Of a stretch of 64,000 nt of DNA, positions 28,252-36,458 are shown one piece after another; positions within the stretch are counted from its first letter, which is position 1, and every line of letters starts with the position of its first letter. The stretch covers positions 163,602 to 227,601 of the forward strand of contig CAVYPA010000009.1 in NCBI GenBank assembly GCA_963770295.1, read 5' to 3'. The translations under genes were made by a program, and so were the position numbers. The notes beneath the pieces are model-generated. The model had not been told where the DNA came from, did no database searches, and was given only the letters and a program-made list of their open reading frames with translations. The stretch comes from AWTP1-13 sp963770295 (GTDB lineage Bacteria > Pseudomonadota > Alphaproteobacteria > Rhizobiales > Hyphomicrobiaceae).

Positions 28252-28584
28252 GACCCGCTCCTATGTTGGGTCTCCTTCCCTACAAAAGTTGTAGGCCAAT
28301 CCGAGCGCCCTCACAACGGATCCGTCAGGCGCCGCGCCTAAGCGTTGGCTCTTCACGCGCGGGTGAGACGCGCGGCTGGCGCCGGCGGCGACGGATTTTT
28401 TGCCGCTCGGGCGTTGGTTTTAGGCTGGGAGACGTCGGTCACAAGGGCACTTAATTCCGACACAAGGATCAAACGGATTGGCCATATTGTCGGCGTATCC
28501 ACGCCCTACTAACCTGGTTGGATACCTTGCGCCAAGGAGCCGGGTCGGGTCGGGGAGCCGGCACCAAGCGCGAGGGAGTGCGGG
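28252..28584. other. Divergent intergenic region
   Basis: 333 bases between the dioxygenase (minus) and a small membrane-protein gene (plus). Somewhat AT-richer near both ends, as expected for promoters. I see no clear operator, hairpin or gene. Confidence 0.5.
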
Positions 28585-28947
28585 ATGAAAGACATGTACG
28601 GGCATGTCAACAGGGCTACGCTCCGCCGTGGGGCGATCGACTTCGCACTAGCGCTGATGCTGTTTTGGCTGCTGACCCTTGCGCTCAGCACCCATGATGG
28701 CAAAGCTCACGCCGTGCCGCTCTACGCCACCCCCCAGGGGGCGCAGACCACGCCCGAAAAGGTGAACCGGTTAACGCTGCTCAGCTTCGAGACGCGCGGC
28801 AGCCATCCAAACCGTCCCAATGAGCGCCGATCGCTGGGCCTTCTCAGCTTGGCGTTCGCGCTCCTGGTAGCGCTCAACCTTGCCATTTGGCGTCATCTGC
28901 GCCGCGCCTATGCCTCCCCGCGGCGTGGTGTGTGGAGGAGGGGATGA
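28585..28947 (+). CDS. Small two-helix membrane protein, unknown function
   Basis: 120 aa with helices at about residues 17-35 (AIDFALALMLFWLLTLAL) and 84-102 (LGLLSLAFALLVALNLAIW), separated by a polar region. RBS GAGGGAGTGCGGG before the ATG. No family recognised. Its last codons overlap the left arm of the terminator at 28930-28989. The balanced composition and ribosome site support a real gene, although modestly. Confidence 0.55.
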   Translation: MKDMYGHVNRATLRRGAIDFALALMLFWLLTLALSTHDGKAHAVPLYATPQGAQTTPEKVNRLTLLSFETRGSHPNRPNERRSLGLLSLAFALLVALNLAIWRHLRRAYASPRRGVWRRG

Positions 28948-28989
28948 CAGGTCAGGGTGGTCTTCTCCCCCACCCTCCTCCACACTTTT
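28930..28989 (+). terminator. Long-stem terminator after the small membrane protein
   Basis: GTGTGGAGGAGGG (28930-28942) pairs perfectly with CCCTCCTCCACAC (28973-28985), followed by TTTTG. The stem is 13 bp and the loop 30 nt. The left arm overlaps the 3' end of the gene ending at 28947. The loop is long for an intrinsic terminator, so a regulatory hairpin is an alternative. Confidence 0.65.
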
Positions 28990-29034
28990 GCAATGTTGCT
29001 GTAGTGTGTACGTGAGAGCGATTGGACCCAGCTG

Positions 29035-29547
29035 ATGAGACAAAGGGCAACAATGCAGCCAACCGTTTGGAAGAGCCGCGTGACGATGCTCACGGCATGC
29101 CTGATCGCCGCCGCCGCCGGCGCCGCCGTGCTGCGCACCGACTTGCTGCTTGGCCTTGGTCTCGGCTCGGCGCTGCGGCAATCGGGCTCGGAGCTTTCCT
29201 TCGATACGGCCCAGGCGACCTTGAGGGCCGGCGTTGCCGTTGGCGATGAAGGCTATTGGCTAACGCGGGCCAGCACCGACAGTTCGAGCCCGTTCGCCAA
29301 GCCGCTGCTGGTCGGAGACCGCATTGCCATTTCCAGCGCCGGCGGCGACAACCGCCAATTCGAGGTCACGGCGATCAAGGCGCTGGGAGCCGAGGCCACG
29401 GCCGACGGTAACCTGGTGCCGGGCCGCTTGATGCTCGTCGTCTGCCGCCTGATCGATGCCGCTGGCCACGATCAGCGCACGGTTCGATTCATTGTCGAGA
29501 TGCCGCCGGCGGACGCTGCGCCTGCCATGCAACCGAAGGCGCTTTAG
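29035..29547 (+). CDS. Exported or membrane-anchored protein, unknown function
   Basis: 170 aa. An N-terminal hydrophobic segment (VTMLTACLIAAAAGAAVL) is followed by a soluble domain with YWLTRASTDSSSPF, GDRIAISSAGGDNRQFEVTAIKAL and a beta-rich end (LMLVVCRLID, TVRFIVEMPP). The start could be the ATG at 29035 or that at 29053. It shows no family that I recognise. A conserved-looking beta structure suggests a small periplasmic domain. Confidence 0.65.
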   Translation: MRQRATMQPTVWKSRVTMLTACLIAAAAGAAVLRTDLLLGLGLGSALRQSGSELSFDTAQATLRAGVAVGDEGYWLTRASTDSSSPFAKPLLVGDRIAISSAGGDNRQFEVTAIKALGAEATADGNLVPGRLMLVVCRLIDAAGHDQRTVRFIVEMPPADAAPAMQPKAL

Positions 29548-29757
29548 CGCCCAACCGGACGCCTACCCGGATAAGCGTCCCGACACCTGCCTCGCACCCG
29601 GACCTGACCTCCGTCCCCGGCGGCGGCTGCAAACGGCGGCCGGCAAGCCGGCGCACCGAGGCTCCTCGCCCAGATCGCTATTCACGCGCGCCGTGCGAGC
29701 ACCTACTATTGCGGGAAACCTGATCCCGCTTGCCACTTTTTCCGGAGTGCGCGCCGC

Positions 29758-29943
29758 ATGCGTCTCAACCCGCCATCGATTTTTGTCTTCCTGATCTCCC
29801 TGCTGCTGGCGGGCCTGGCGTTGATCTCCAAGTTCGGCGCCATCGGCATCAACGTGCCGCGCTACCTGCCGCATCAGGAATATTGGCTCGCCATGGTGGC
29901 CTATTTCGTCTTGATGGTCGGCAACCTCGTGCGCGGGCTTTAG
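29758..29943 (+). CDS. Small two-helix membrane protein
   Basis: 61 aa: helix 1 IFVFLISLLLAGLALISKF, a short loop with INVPRYLPHQEYW, helix 2 LAMVAYFVLMVGNLV. Such short proteins with NVP and a second helix ending NLVRGL recur in alphaproteobacterial genomes without a known role. RBS CGGAG lies about 15 bases upstream. The hydrophobic pattern and codon use make it likely real. Confidence 0.65.
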   Translation: MRLNPPSIFVFLISLLLAGLALISKFGAIGINVPRYLPHQEYWLAMVAYFVLMVGNLVRGL

Positions 29944-30064
29944 TCGTCGGACATTGTCAGACAGCACTTGCGGCGGACGGCCTCGGCGCCGTGCGCTCGG
30001 GAGGGCTCGCTCGCGGCTCGGCCATTCCTAGGGCTCAGGCGCCTCCGGCGGCCGTTGTTTGCGC

Positions 30065-30589
30065 CTACCAACCGATGGCGCGCGGCAGCCAAGTGGCGAG
30101 GCTCGGGTTGAGGTAAAGTACGACGAGGGCGAGAAGCTGCAACCCGATGAACGGCACAACGCCCTTGTAGATGGCAAGCGTAGGCACCTCCGGAGGGGCG
30201 ACACCGCGCAAGTAAAATAATGCCCAGCCGAAGGGTGGCATCAAAAACGATGTTTGCAGGTTGAGTGCGATCAAGGACGCCACCCACACCAAATCGACGT
30301 TGAGATTGAGCAGCAGCGGTAGGAACAAGGGCGCCACGATATTGCTGATTTCGATGCATTTGATGAAAAAGCCTAGAACGAAAATCAGCAGCATCATGAA
30401 AATGAGCACGCCATCGACGCCGCCCGGCACGACCCTGAATAGATCGGCAACCAGCTGCTCGCCGTGCAGCCCGCGAAAAGACAGTGCAAAGACTTGCGCG
30501 CAGATCAGGATGAACATCATGCCGGCGGTAATGCGCGTCGTCGCCAGCGTGGTTTCGCGCAGCACGTTGAAGTTAAACCGGCCTGCCAG
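30065..30589 (-). pseudogene. dctM: TRAP transporter large permease (DctM), 3' fragment only
   Basis: The last 170 or so residues of a TRAP DctM permease. Recognisable stretches: GRFNFNVLRETTLATTRIT, LFRVVPGGVDGVLIFMML, FIKCIEISNIVAPLFLPLL, LIALNLQTSFLMPPFGWALFYLRGVAPPEVPTLA split over the helices. A complete permease has 430-600 aa, so the first two thirds are missing. It joins directly to the 5' part of a dctP gene near 30590-30605 in a different frame. Such a product would not transport. Confidence 0.85.
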
Positions 30590-30846
30590 GGCAACCCTTC
30601 GAGGGCGGGAATCAGCTCACCCGCCGCAAAGTGCTGGATCTTCAAACGACCCTGCGACATGGCATCGACCATTTTGATGAAGTCGGTCGGGCTGCCAGGG
30701 CCCTGTACATAGAAAGGCGCTCCCGGACCATACGCATTGGTCATCTTCCAACTGAAGGTCTTGGCTTGTGCGGACGCCACGTGCGGGGCGGCGACGGTGG
30801 CCGCGCCAGTGACGACGCTGGACCTCAAGAATTTGCGACGATTCAT
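30590..30846 (-). pseudogene. dctP: TRAP substrate-binding protein (DctP), 5' fragment only
   Basis: The first 85 or so residues of a Tat-exported TRAP solute-binding protein: MNRRKFLRSSVVTG signal, ASAQ cleavage site, then FSWKMTNAYGPGAPFY, DFIKMVDAMSQGRLKI and AAGELIPALEG. The normal protein has about 360 aa and continues past this point, but here the frame runs into dctM sequence and stops. The rest of dctP, the small permease dctQ and most of dctM are absent, as after one internal deletion of roughly 2.5 kb. Confidence 0.85.
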
Positions 30847-31165
30847 GGCTGCATCTCCCGTGTGCCGGCAAGTGTTCTTGCACGCAACGGCTTTGGACAG
30901 CATGCCGCGTGCCAGCCGAACCATGCGCCACAGAAGTGCGGCAATTAGACTATGTTGGCACGCGCTTTGCTGCAACGCGTCGGCTGGCAGCGCGGTCACA
31001 TTGCCCTTTGATCAAGCGTTGAGTTCGTCGCGGGCGCGCGGGGGCTGCAAGGTTTGGCCCTCAGCCCGCGCGTTCCTTGGGCACCGCGACAAAAAATCTG
31101 CCTTCTTAATGTACCGCCCGAACGGACATTGCCTCGGTGACCAACCTCGCCATATCACGCCCCCC
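30847..31165. other. Divergent region between the TRAP remnant and the DMT transporter
   Basis: 319 bases. It should hold both promoters. I see no coding frame with family likeness and no clear operator. Confidence 0.45.
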
Positions 31166-32047
31166 ATGTCACGTTTGCACGCCGACCTGCTTTTACTGTT
31201 CACCGCCGCCATCTGGGGCGTGGCGTTCCTGTTCCAGAAGTCGGCCACGGCCCATATCGGACCTTTTGCGTTCCTTGCCATGCGGGGCTTGGTCGCCTTT
31301 CTCGCCCTCGCCCCGTTGGCCGCGCGCGAAGGCCGAGGCGCGGCGCCGGCCCGCTCGGACTTTTATCTGACCTCCGTCCTGGGCGGCGCGGCGTTCCTCA
31401 TCGCCGGCGTGCTGCAGCAAGCCGGACTGGAAACCGCCACCGTTACCAACACCGGCTTTCTCACCGCGCTCTACGTCGTCATCACGCCCCTTATCGTCTT
31501 GTGCTGGAGCGGCAAGCTGCCCAACGTGTTGGTGTGGCCCGCGGTGGCAATGTCGGCGATCGGCACGTGGCTGCTCGGCGGCGGCACGCTCAGCGCCTTT
31601 TCCGGGGGTGACATCATGGTGGCGATCTCGGCTTTCTTTTGGGCCGTGCAGGTCGTGATCACGGCGAGCGCCACGCACTACCGACGCCCGATTGGCTTCA
31701 CCGCCCTGCAGTTCGGCGTGGTTGCGCTATTAGCCGGCCTGGCCGCACTGGCCCTCGAGCCGCTTAGCCTTGCCCAACTGCGCGCAGCCGCCGTTGAGAT
31801 CGCCTTCGTTGGGCTGCTTTCCAGCGCGCTCACGTTTACGCTGCTCACCATCGCCATGCAGCACACCCCACCCTCGGAGGCCGCGATCATCGTCGGCACC
31901 GAGACGCTGTTTGCGGCGGCGGCGGCCTATCTGCTGCTGGGTGAGCGGCTGACCGCCTTGGGTTGGCTGGGCGCCGTCCTCATCCTTGGCGCCAGTCTCT
32001 TGGTCCAGCTCGGGGTGGCGATCGGGCTCGGACACAAAAGGCGCTAG
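31166..32047 (+). CDS. EamA/DMT-family transporter
   Basis: 293 aa with ten helices arranged as two EamA repeats: LLLLFTAAIWGVAFLFQKSA with RGLVAFLALAPLA in the first and the second repeat ending in SEAAIIVGTETLFAAAAAYLLLGERLTALGWLGAVLILG. The GE-LT motif near the end is characteristic of drug/metabolite exporters. ATG at 31166; no strong ribosome site, and the frame is open far upstream, so the start rests on where the first helix begins. Cargo unknown. Confidence 0.88.
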   Translation: MSRLHADLLLLFTAAIWGVAFLFQKSATAHIGPFAFLAMRGLVAFLALAPLAAREGRGAAPARSDFYLTSVLGGAAFLIAGVLQQAGLETATVTNTGFLTALYVVITPLIVLCWSGKLPNVLVWPAVAMSAIGTWLLGGGTLSAFSGGDIMVAISAFFWAVQVVITASATHYRRPIGFTALQFGVVALLAGLAALALEPLSLAQLRAAAVEIAFVGLLSSALTFTLLTIAMQHTPPSEAAIIVGTETLFAAAAAYLLLGERLTALGWLGAVLILGASLLVQLGVAIGLGHKRR

Positions 32048-32102
32048 CAGCGTTGCAGGCTCGCCGCTTCCTCGTCCCCTGGCGAACGTGCTAGCCTGTC
32101 AG

Positions 32103-32501
32103 GTGCATGGGATAACGAAACCAACTTCGCGGTCCTGCCTGCTGGTCCTCGCGCTGGCGACGATCATCGCCTCGCCGTGGTCGCTGGCGCGCGCCGAGGA
32201 CGCGCACCATGGCGGGCCCGCGCCAGGGTCCGGCCCACCGCCGGCATGGCCGAGCTCTCCCTTCCACGGCGTGATCGATGGCGCCACCGGCCTGCCGATT
32301 CCATGCCTGTGCCGCTATCAAGGCTTAGCTTATCGCCTTGGCGACACGGTGTGTATGAACACACATCTCGGTCGGCAGCTGACGCGCTGCGATCTTTTCC
32401 TCAACAATACGTCGTGGGTCCCAACCGGGGTGCCCTGCACCACGAGCGCGCTACCGCAGACTTTTGCCGCGCGGCTCGAGCGTCCAGCACTATTTCAATA
32501 G
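32103..32501 (+). CDS. Small secreted cysteine-containing protein
   Basis: About 132 aa. A signal peptide (CLLVLALATIIASPWSLARA) is followed by a His/Gly/Pro-rich linker and a compact domain GATGLPIPCLCRYQG, YRLGDTVCMNTHLG, TRCDLFLNNTSW, VPCTTS with five cysteines. I have seen this arrangement in small periplasmic proteins of Hyphomicrobiales, but no function is known to me. The GTG at 32103 is the best start; the ribosome site is weak. Confidence 0.65.
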   Translation: MHGITKPTSRSCLLVLALATIIASPWSLARAEDAHHGGPAPGSGPPPAWPSSPFHGVIDGATGLPIPCLCRYQGLAYRLGDTVCMNTHLGRQLTRCDLFLNNTSWVPTGVPCTTSALPQTFAARLERPALFQ

Positions 32502-32506
32502 CTCCA

Positions 32507-33244
32507 CTACTGCGCTCTGCCCGGACGAGTGGCAATGTCGACGGCCGTCTGCCGTCGCTTGTTCCTGAGCCCGCGATCGGCACCCGCCTCGAGCAGCGCC
32601 TTGACGATCTCACCGTGGCCCGCCGCACTGGCAAGCATCAGCGCCGTATAGCCCTGCTCGTTGCGCAGATCGGCGGAGGCACCGCGTGCGCTGAGCGCGC
32701 GCACCACCTCGAGCAGACCCCATGGGAGGCCAGCATCAAGGCAGTATTGCCGGCCGAGGAACGCCGATCGAGCTCGGCACCTTTGCCGAGCAACGGCAGG
32801 GCTGCCTCTTTTTCCCCGCTTCGATCGCGCGCAGCAGGGGCATGGACCCTTGCTGGTCGGCAAATTGGGCGTCGGCCCCCTTACCGGGCAGAGCTCGCAC
32901 CGCCGCGCCGTTGCCGCGGTCGGCGGCGTGCCACAGCGCCGTGCGCCCGCGATCGTCCACGGCATTGACGGGTGCGGCGCCGCCGGCGTCGAAGAGCGCA
33001 AGGGCCTCGGCGCAAAAAGGCCGCAGCCAGCATCAACATCGTCAACCCGCCCTCCACCGTGCCGGCGACCCGCGCACCCTTGCCAATCAAGGCGTTGGTC
33101 ACGTCCACCTTGCAGGCGCGAATGGCCTTGCTCAGCGCCGTTTCCCCTCGGGCACTACGGCTGCCGACGGCGGGTTACGCCCCAGCAAGAGCGCGACGCT
33201 GTCCGTGTGGCCCTTCCCCGCGACGATCACCACATCGAGCATGT
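32507..33244 (-). pseudogene. Ankyrin-repeat protein, 5'-truncated and frameshifted
   Basis: At least six ankyrin repeats can be followed only by changing frame: GKGHTDSVALLLGRNP, RGETALSKAIRACKVDVTNALI, MLMLAAAF, DDRGRTALWHAADRGNGAAVRAL, SAGNTALMLAS, then NEQGYTALMLASAAGHGEIVKALLEAGAD. The shifts fall at a C run near 33160, an A5 run at 33014-33018, a T5 run at 32809-32813 and a C4 run at 32718-32721 (plus-strand bases). One-base changes at each restore a continuous protein. The N-terminus is missing where it meets the flavoprotein remnant. Confidence 0.8.
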
Positions 33245-33758
33245 CCGTCGCCACTCCCCCAGCGCACAGGACCTTGATCGAATTCCATCGCATTGCGGAT
33301 CAGACCCATGCCGCCAAGCGCGCCGGCGATAAACAAGCCGGGCACATTGGTCTGGAAGTCGGGTTTGACGATCGGCAGCTCGACGCCGTGGGTTTCCGTC
33401 CCGAACAACCAACGTGATGGCGTCCGTGGGACAGGCAGCCTTGCAGGCGCCATGGCCGATGCAGCTCGCGGGCTCGAACAGCTCGGCCCTAACATCGATA
33501 ATGCCGAGCATGGGGTGTTCGGAAGCAACCTCCGGACAAGCGCGAACGCAGGCGCCGCAGCCCAAACACTGCAGGGGGTCGATCAGGGGATCTAACGAGG
33601 CGGGCTCCGTCAGTCCTGCTTCCTTCGCCTCGCCTGGGTCGAGCGACTGCGCGCATCGACCTGCTTGCGCATGCCGAGATAGACCGTCCACACCACAACC
33701 AGCGGGACGGCGTAAAAAGCCAAAATGGGGTGGAAGGCGAGCGGTAAGTCTTACTCAA
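33245..33758 (-). pseudogene. Membrane-anchored dicluster ferredoxin/flavoprotein, frameshifted and truncated
   Basis: Remnant of a protein with a membrane helix (HPILAFYAVPLVVVWTVYLG), two [4Fe-4S] motifs (CLGCGACVRACPE, CIGHGACKAACP) and the segment FGTETHGVELPIVKPDF, NVPGLFIAGALGGMGLIRNA that in full-length relatives leads into a thioredoxin-reductase-like FAD/NAD domain. Frame changes occur near 33650 and 33410, and near the start. The FAD domain is absent: the sequence passes into ankyrin coding sequence near 33245. It lies just downstream of the CcmI-like gene. Confidence 0.75.
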
Positions 33759-33778
33759 TCCCGCGCGGCAGGCGGCAG

Positions 33779-35059
33779 CTAGTTGTTGGAGAGGCCCAGT
33801 TCCTTGGCGGCGGCGGCAATGCGGCCGCCTGCCGAGGCATCATCGGCAAACACGGCGAGCGCGCGTGCCAGTGCCTCGCGCGCGGCACCTTCCTCGCCGA
33901 GTACGACCCGCGACCGGATCAGCCGCATCCAGCCCTCTTCGTCTCGAGGTTTGCTCTCAAGCCGGTCCGCCAGGCGGCTCACCATGCTGCGGATCATGGC
34001 CTGCTGCTGATCGGCCGGAAGTGCCTGCGCCAGCTTGATCTCATCCGCGGTCAAGCCACGCGGACCATGGCTCGTCTTGACTTCGAGCTTGCCCGCCGCG
34101 GGGCTCGCGGTCTCGCCGCTGGCGTCCGCCGCAAGCAAGGGCTGGGCCGGCAGAGTGACGCCAAGCTCCCGCGCCAGGCTTTGCGCCCGCTGGCGCAGGT
34201 CGGCCGCCCACGGTTCATCGGCCATTGGCTCCGCCAGCAGGCCGAGCCAACCATCGAGCGCCTCCTTCTTCTTGCCGGTCTGCTCCAACGCCAGCGCCAC
34301 AAAGTAGCGCGCCTTGGGGTTTTTCGCCTCGAGGGCCAACGCAGCATTGAAGGTTTCGACGGCTTGCGGCGTCACGGCGCCGTTCTCGGCGGCGACCATG
34401 GCCTCCCCATAAGCGCTCTTGAGGGCCGCCGCCTGCGGCTCTAAAGCGACGGCGCGCGCGTAGGCTTCCACGGCTTTGGCTGGCTGTTGGAGGTTGAAAT
34501 AGGACCAGCCCAGCATGCGCCAGCCCTCGACATCGTCCGGCTTCTTTTGCAAGCGCTGAGCCAGCCGCTCGACCATGGTTGCGACGTCGGGAAGCTCCGC
34601 CGCCTTGGCTGCTGCGGCACTCGCCGGCGGGCGCGGCGCTTTCGCCTTGGCGTAGAGCTCCAGGCGCGCCAGGTCGGGATCGGACGGCGGCGAGCCCACG
34701 GCTTCAGCGGAGCGCGCCGTGGCCGCCGGCTCACCGGCTAGACCCAAAAGGGTGAGACCACACATCAGCACTGCGAGTAGGCTGGCGGCGACGAGTAGCA
34801 TCGGCTTGCGACGGCTTGGCCAGCGCCAGGCGCGCGAGGAACGCGCTTCTTCCAACAGTTCACGGAGAAGTTCGATGCGGGCCTCATCGGTTCTGCCGCG
34901 CCACGAACGCTCCAGCTCCTTCAGGCGAACGACGCCGAGTTGGGCGAGCGCATGCGACAGCTCGCTGCTCGGACCGCCAGCCGCGCGCACGACGACCAGG
35001 ACGAGCGCTGCAACAGCGACACTAACGAGAGTGAGGGCAAATGCGAGCGAGGGCGTCAT
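33779..35059 (-). CDS. CcmI/CycH-like TPR protein of cytochrome c maturation
   Basis: 426 aa. Two N-terminal membrane helices (FALTLVSVAVAALVLVVV and MLLVAASLLAVLMCGLTLLG) flank a leucine-rich cytoplasmic stretch, as in CcmI. Then come tetratricopeptide repeats, for example DVEGWRMLGWSYFNLQQPAKAVEAYARAVALEP and a second set ending in RDEEGWMRLIRSRVVLG. CcmI presents apocytochrome to heme ligation. Its position at the head of an operon facing a 17-heme cytochrome gene suggests a dedicated maturation factor. ATG at 35059 with CGGAG nine bases upstream. Confidence 0.88.
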   Translation of the reverse strand: MTPSLAFALTLVSVAVAALVLVVVRAAGGPSSELSHALAQLGVVRLKELERSWRGRTDEARIELLRELLEEARSSRAWRWPSRRKPMLLVAASLLAVLMCGLTLLGLAGEPAATARSAEAVGSPPSDPDLARLELYAKAKAPRPPASAAAAKAAELPDVATMVERLAQRLQKKPDDVEGWRMLGWSYFNLQQPAKAVEAYARAVALEPQAAALKSAYGEAMVAAENGAVTPQAVETFNAALALEAKNPKARYFVALALEQTGKKKEALDGWLGLLAEPMADEPWAADLRQRAQSLARELGVTLPAQPLLAADASGETASPAAGKLEVKTSHGPRGLTADEIKLAQALPADQQQAMIRSMVSRLADRLESKPRDEEGWMRLIRSRVVLGEEGAAREALARALAVFADDASAGGRIAAAAKELGLSNN

Positions 35060-35466
35060 CGTGCCGGCTCCGGAAATGACGATGTTATAGTTAATGCCAT
35101 CGTCGTCTCGATTGCGATGGTCTTTGTTGTGAACGATTTCGTCAGCAGGCGCATCGATCCGTCTCGTCGCCGCGCGCCGATATCGTCGGCACAACGATAT
35201 TGCCAAGCGACTATTCCCTAGCATTGCCGCGAAATTGCGGGGATCTGCTCTGTCGCCAAGAATTCGCGAGCGCGTTTAACAAAGCCTGCCGACACGACCG
35301 CGCTCGCAGCGGTGCTTTCGCCAAGCTTCGGCCACAAAAGCGCCTGTTTGTGGCAAGTAGTGTTGGGGTCTCGATGGGGCGCGCCACCATCGAGCGAGCC
35401 GCCGGAAGTGCTTCCGGACCGACCCTGCTTGGGGAGACCAGTTGCGCGTGGCGCGCGGGGGGGACG
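35060..35466. promoter_or_regulatory. Divergent control region of the multiheme cytochrome locus
   Basis: 407 bases, visibly AT-richer than the surroundings between about 35070 and 35260. Several inverted repeats are present: the one at 35180-35200, CCATCG...CGATGG around a 12-nt spacer at about 35098-35121, and CCGC-GAAATT-GCGG near 35225. Both divergent operons must start here. I cannot define -35/-10 boxes; an ECF-type promoter recognised by the sigma factor at 37819 would be expected. Confidence 0.55.
35180..35200. promoter_or_regulatory. Operator-like inverted repeat
   Basis: ATATCGT (35180-35186) and ACGATAT (35194-35200) are perfect inverted repeats with a 7-base spacer (CGGCACA), a geometry suited to a dimeric regulator contacting two adjacent major grooves. 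It is about 120 bases upstream of the CcmI-like start. Confidence 0.5.
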
Positions 35467-36447
35467 ATGACCGCTTCAGCCTCCTTACCGATGCCGCGGC
35501 GCAGGGAAGCTGCGACCGTTGCTGCGGGCCAAGCGGCAAGACCCACAGCCCGCGGCGCAAAACCGGCAGCGGCCAAAGGCGAAGCTGAGCGCCCCTCGCC
35601 ACGGCGCTCCCCAGCCAAGACGTCGGGTGATGGGGCCGGGCTTGCCACCCAGCTTCCCGCGCTCGCGTTCGCAGCCGTCGTGGCGGCGGCGTTGATTTAC
35701 GGCTGGCAGATGCGTGATGAGGGTCACCTGACGCCGGAATCCGGCGTCGGTTACTGGCTTGGCATTGGCGGCGCCAGCACCATGCTGCTATTGCTGGGCT
35801 ATCCGCTGCGCAAACGCCTGACCGGCCTGAAGATCGTTGGCAGCGTCACCGGCTGGTTCCGGGACCACATGATGCTCGGCGTGATCGGACCGGCGCTCAT
35901 TCTGCTGCATGCGAATTCCAAACTGGGCTCGCTCAACAGCAATGTTGCCTTGCTGGCGATGCTGACCGTGGCCAGCAGCGGCCTCATCGGTCGCTATCTG
36001 TATGGCCGCATCCACCTAGGCCTTTATGGCCGTCGCGCGCAAATTGCCGAACTGCAAGCCGACGTCGCTGCCGGCGGACTTCCTCGCCGCGCTCGACCGA
36101 CACGCCGAGCGCGCCCGCAGTCGGCGCAGCGGTGCGCTGTGGTCGCTTTTTACCTTACTGCGCCTGCGCTTGACGTCGCTCGGCCTCAAGGCCCGGCTCG
36201 GCCGGGTGGTCGAACGACATGTCGGCGCAGAGGCCAGGCGCCTTGGATGGTCGTGCCGCCTGCGGCGTCGGCATGCGAAGGCCGTGCGCGCACGCTCCTG
36301 CAGCAGGACCTCGCCGCGGTTAACAAGACCGCCGCCTTCGTGTTCTACGAGCGCCTGTTTGGCTTGTGGCATCTCCTGCACCTGCCGCTGTTTGCCATCC
36401 TCCTGTTCGCGGCCGTCATCCACGTGGTTGCCGTTCATCTGTACTGA
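35467..36447 (+). pseudogene. Ferric-reductase-like transmembrane protein with two compensating frameshifts
   Basis: A Pro/Ala/Lys-rich N-terminus precedes membrane helices LPALAFAAVVAAALIYGW, YWLGIGGASTMLLLLGYPL, HMMLGVIGPALILLHAN and LLAMLTVASSGLIGRYLYGRIH; the last helix is FGLWHLLHLPLFAILLFAAVIHVVAVHLY in two halves. Histidines in these helices could bind b hemes. Between about 36062 and 36290 the sensible sequence (PADFLAALDRHAERARS) lies in the +1 frame; it returns before DLAAVNKTAAFVFYERLF. The two shifts cancel, so an altered but full-length product is possible. ATG after GGGGGGACG. Confidence 0.75.
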
Positions 36448-36458
36448 TCGGAACGCCG

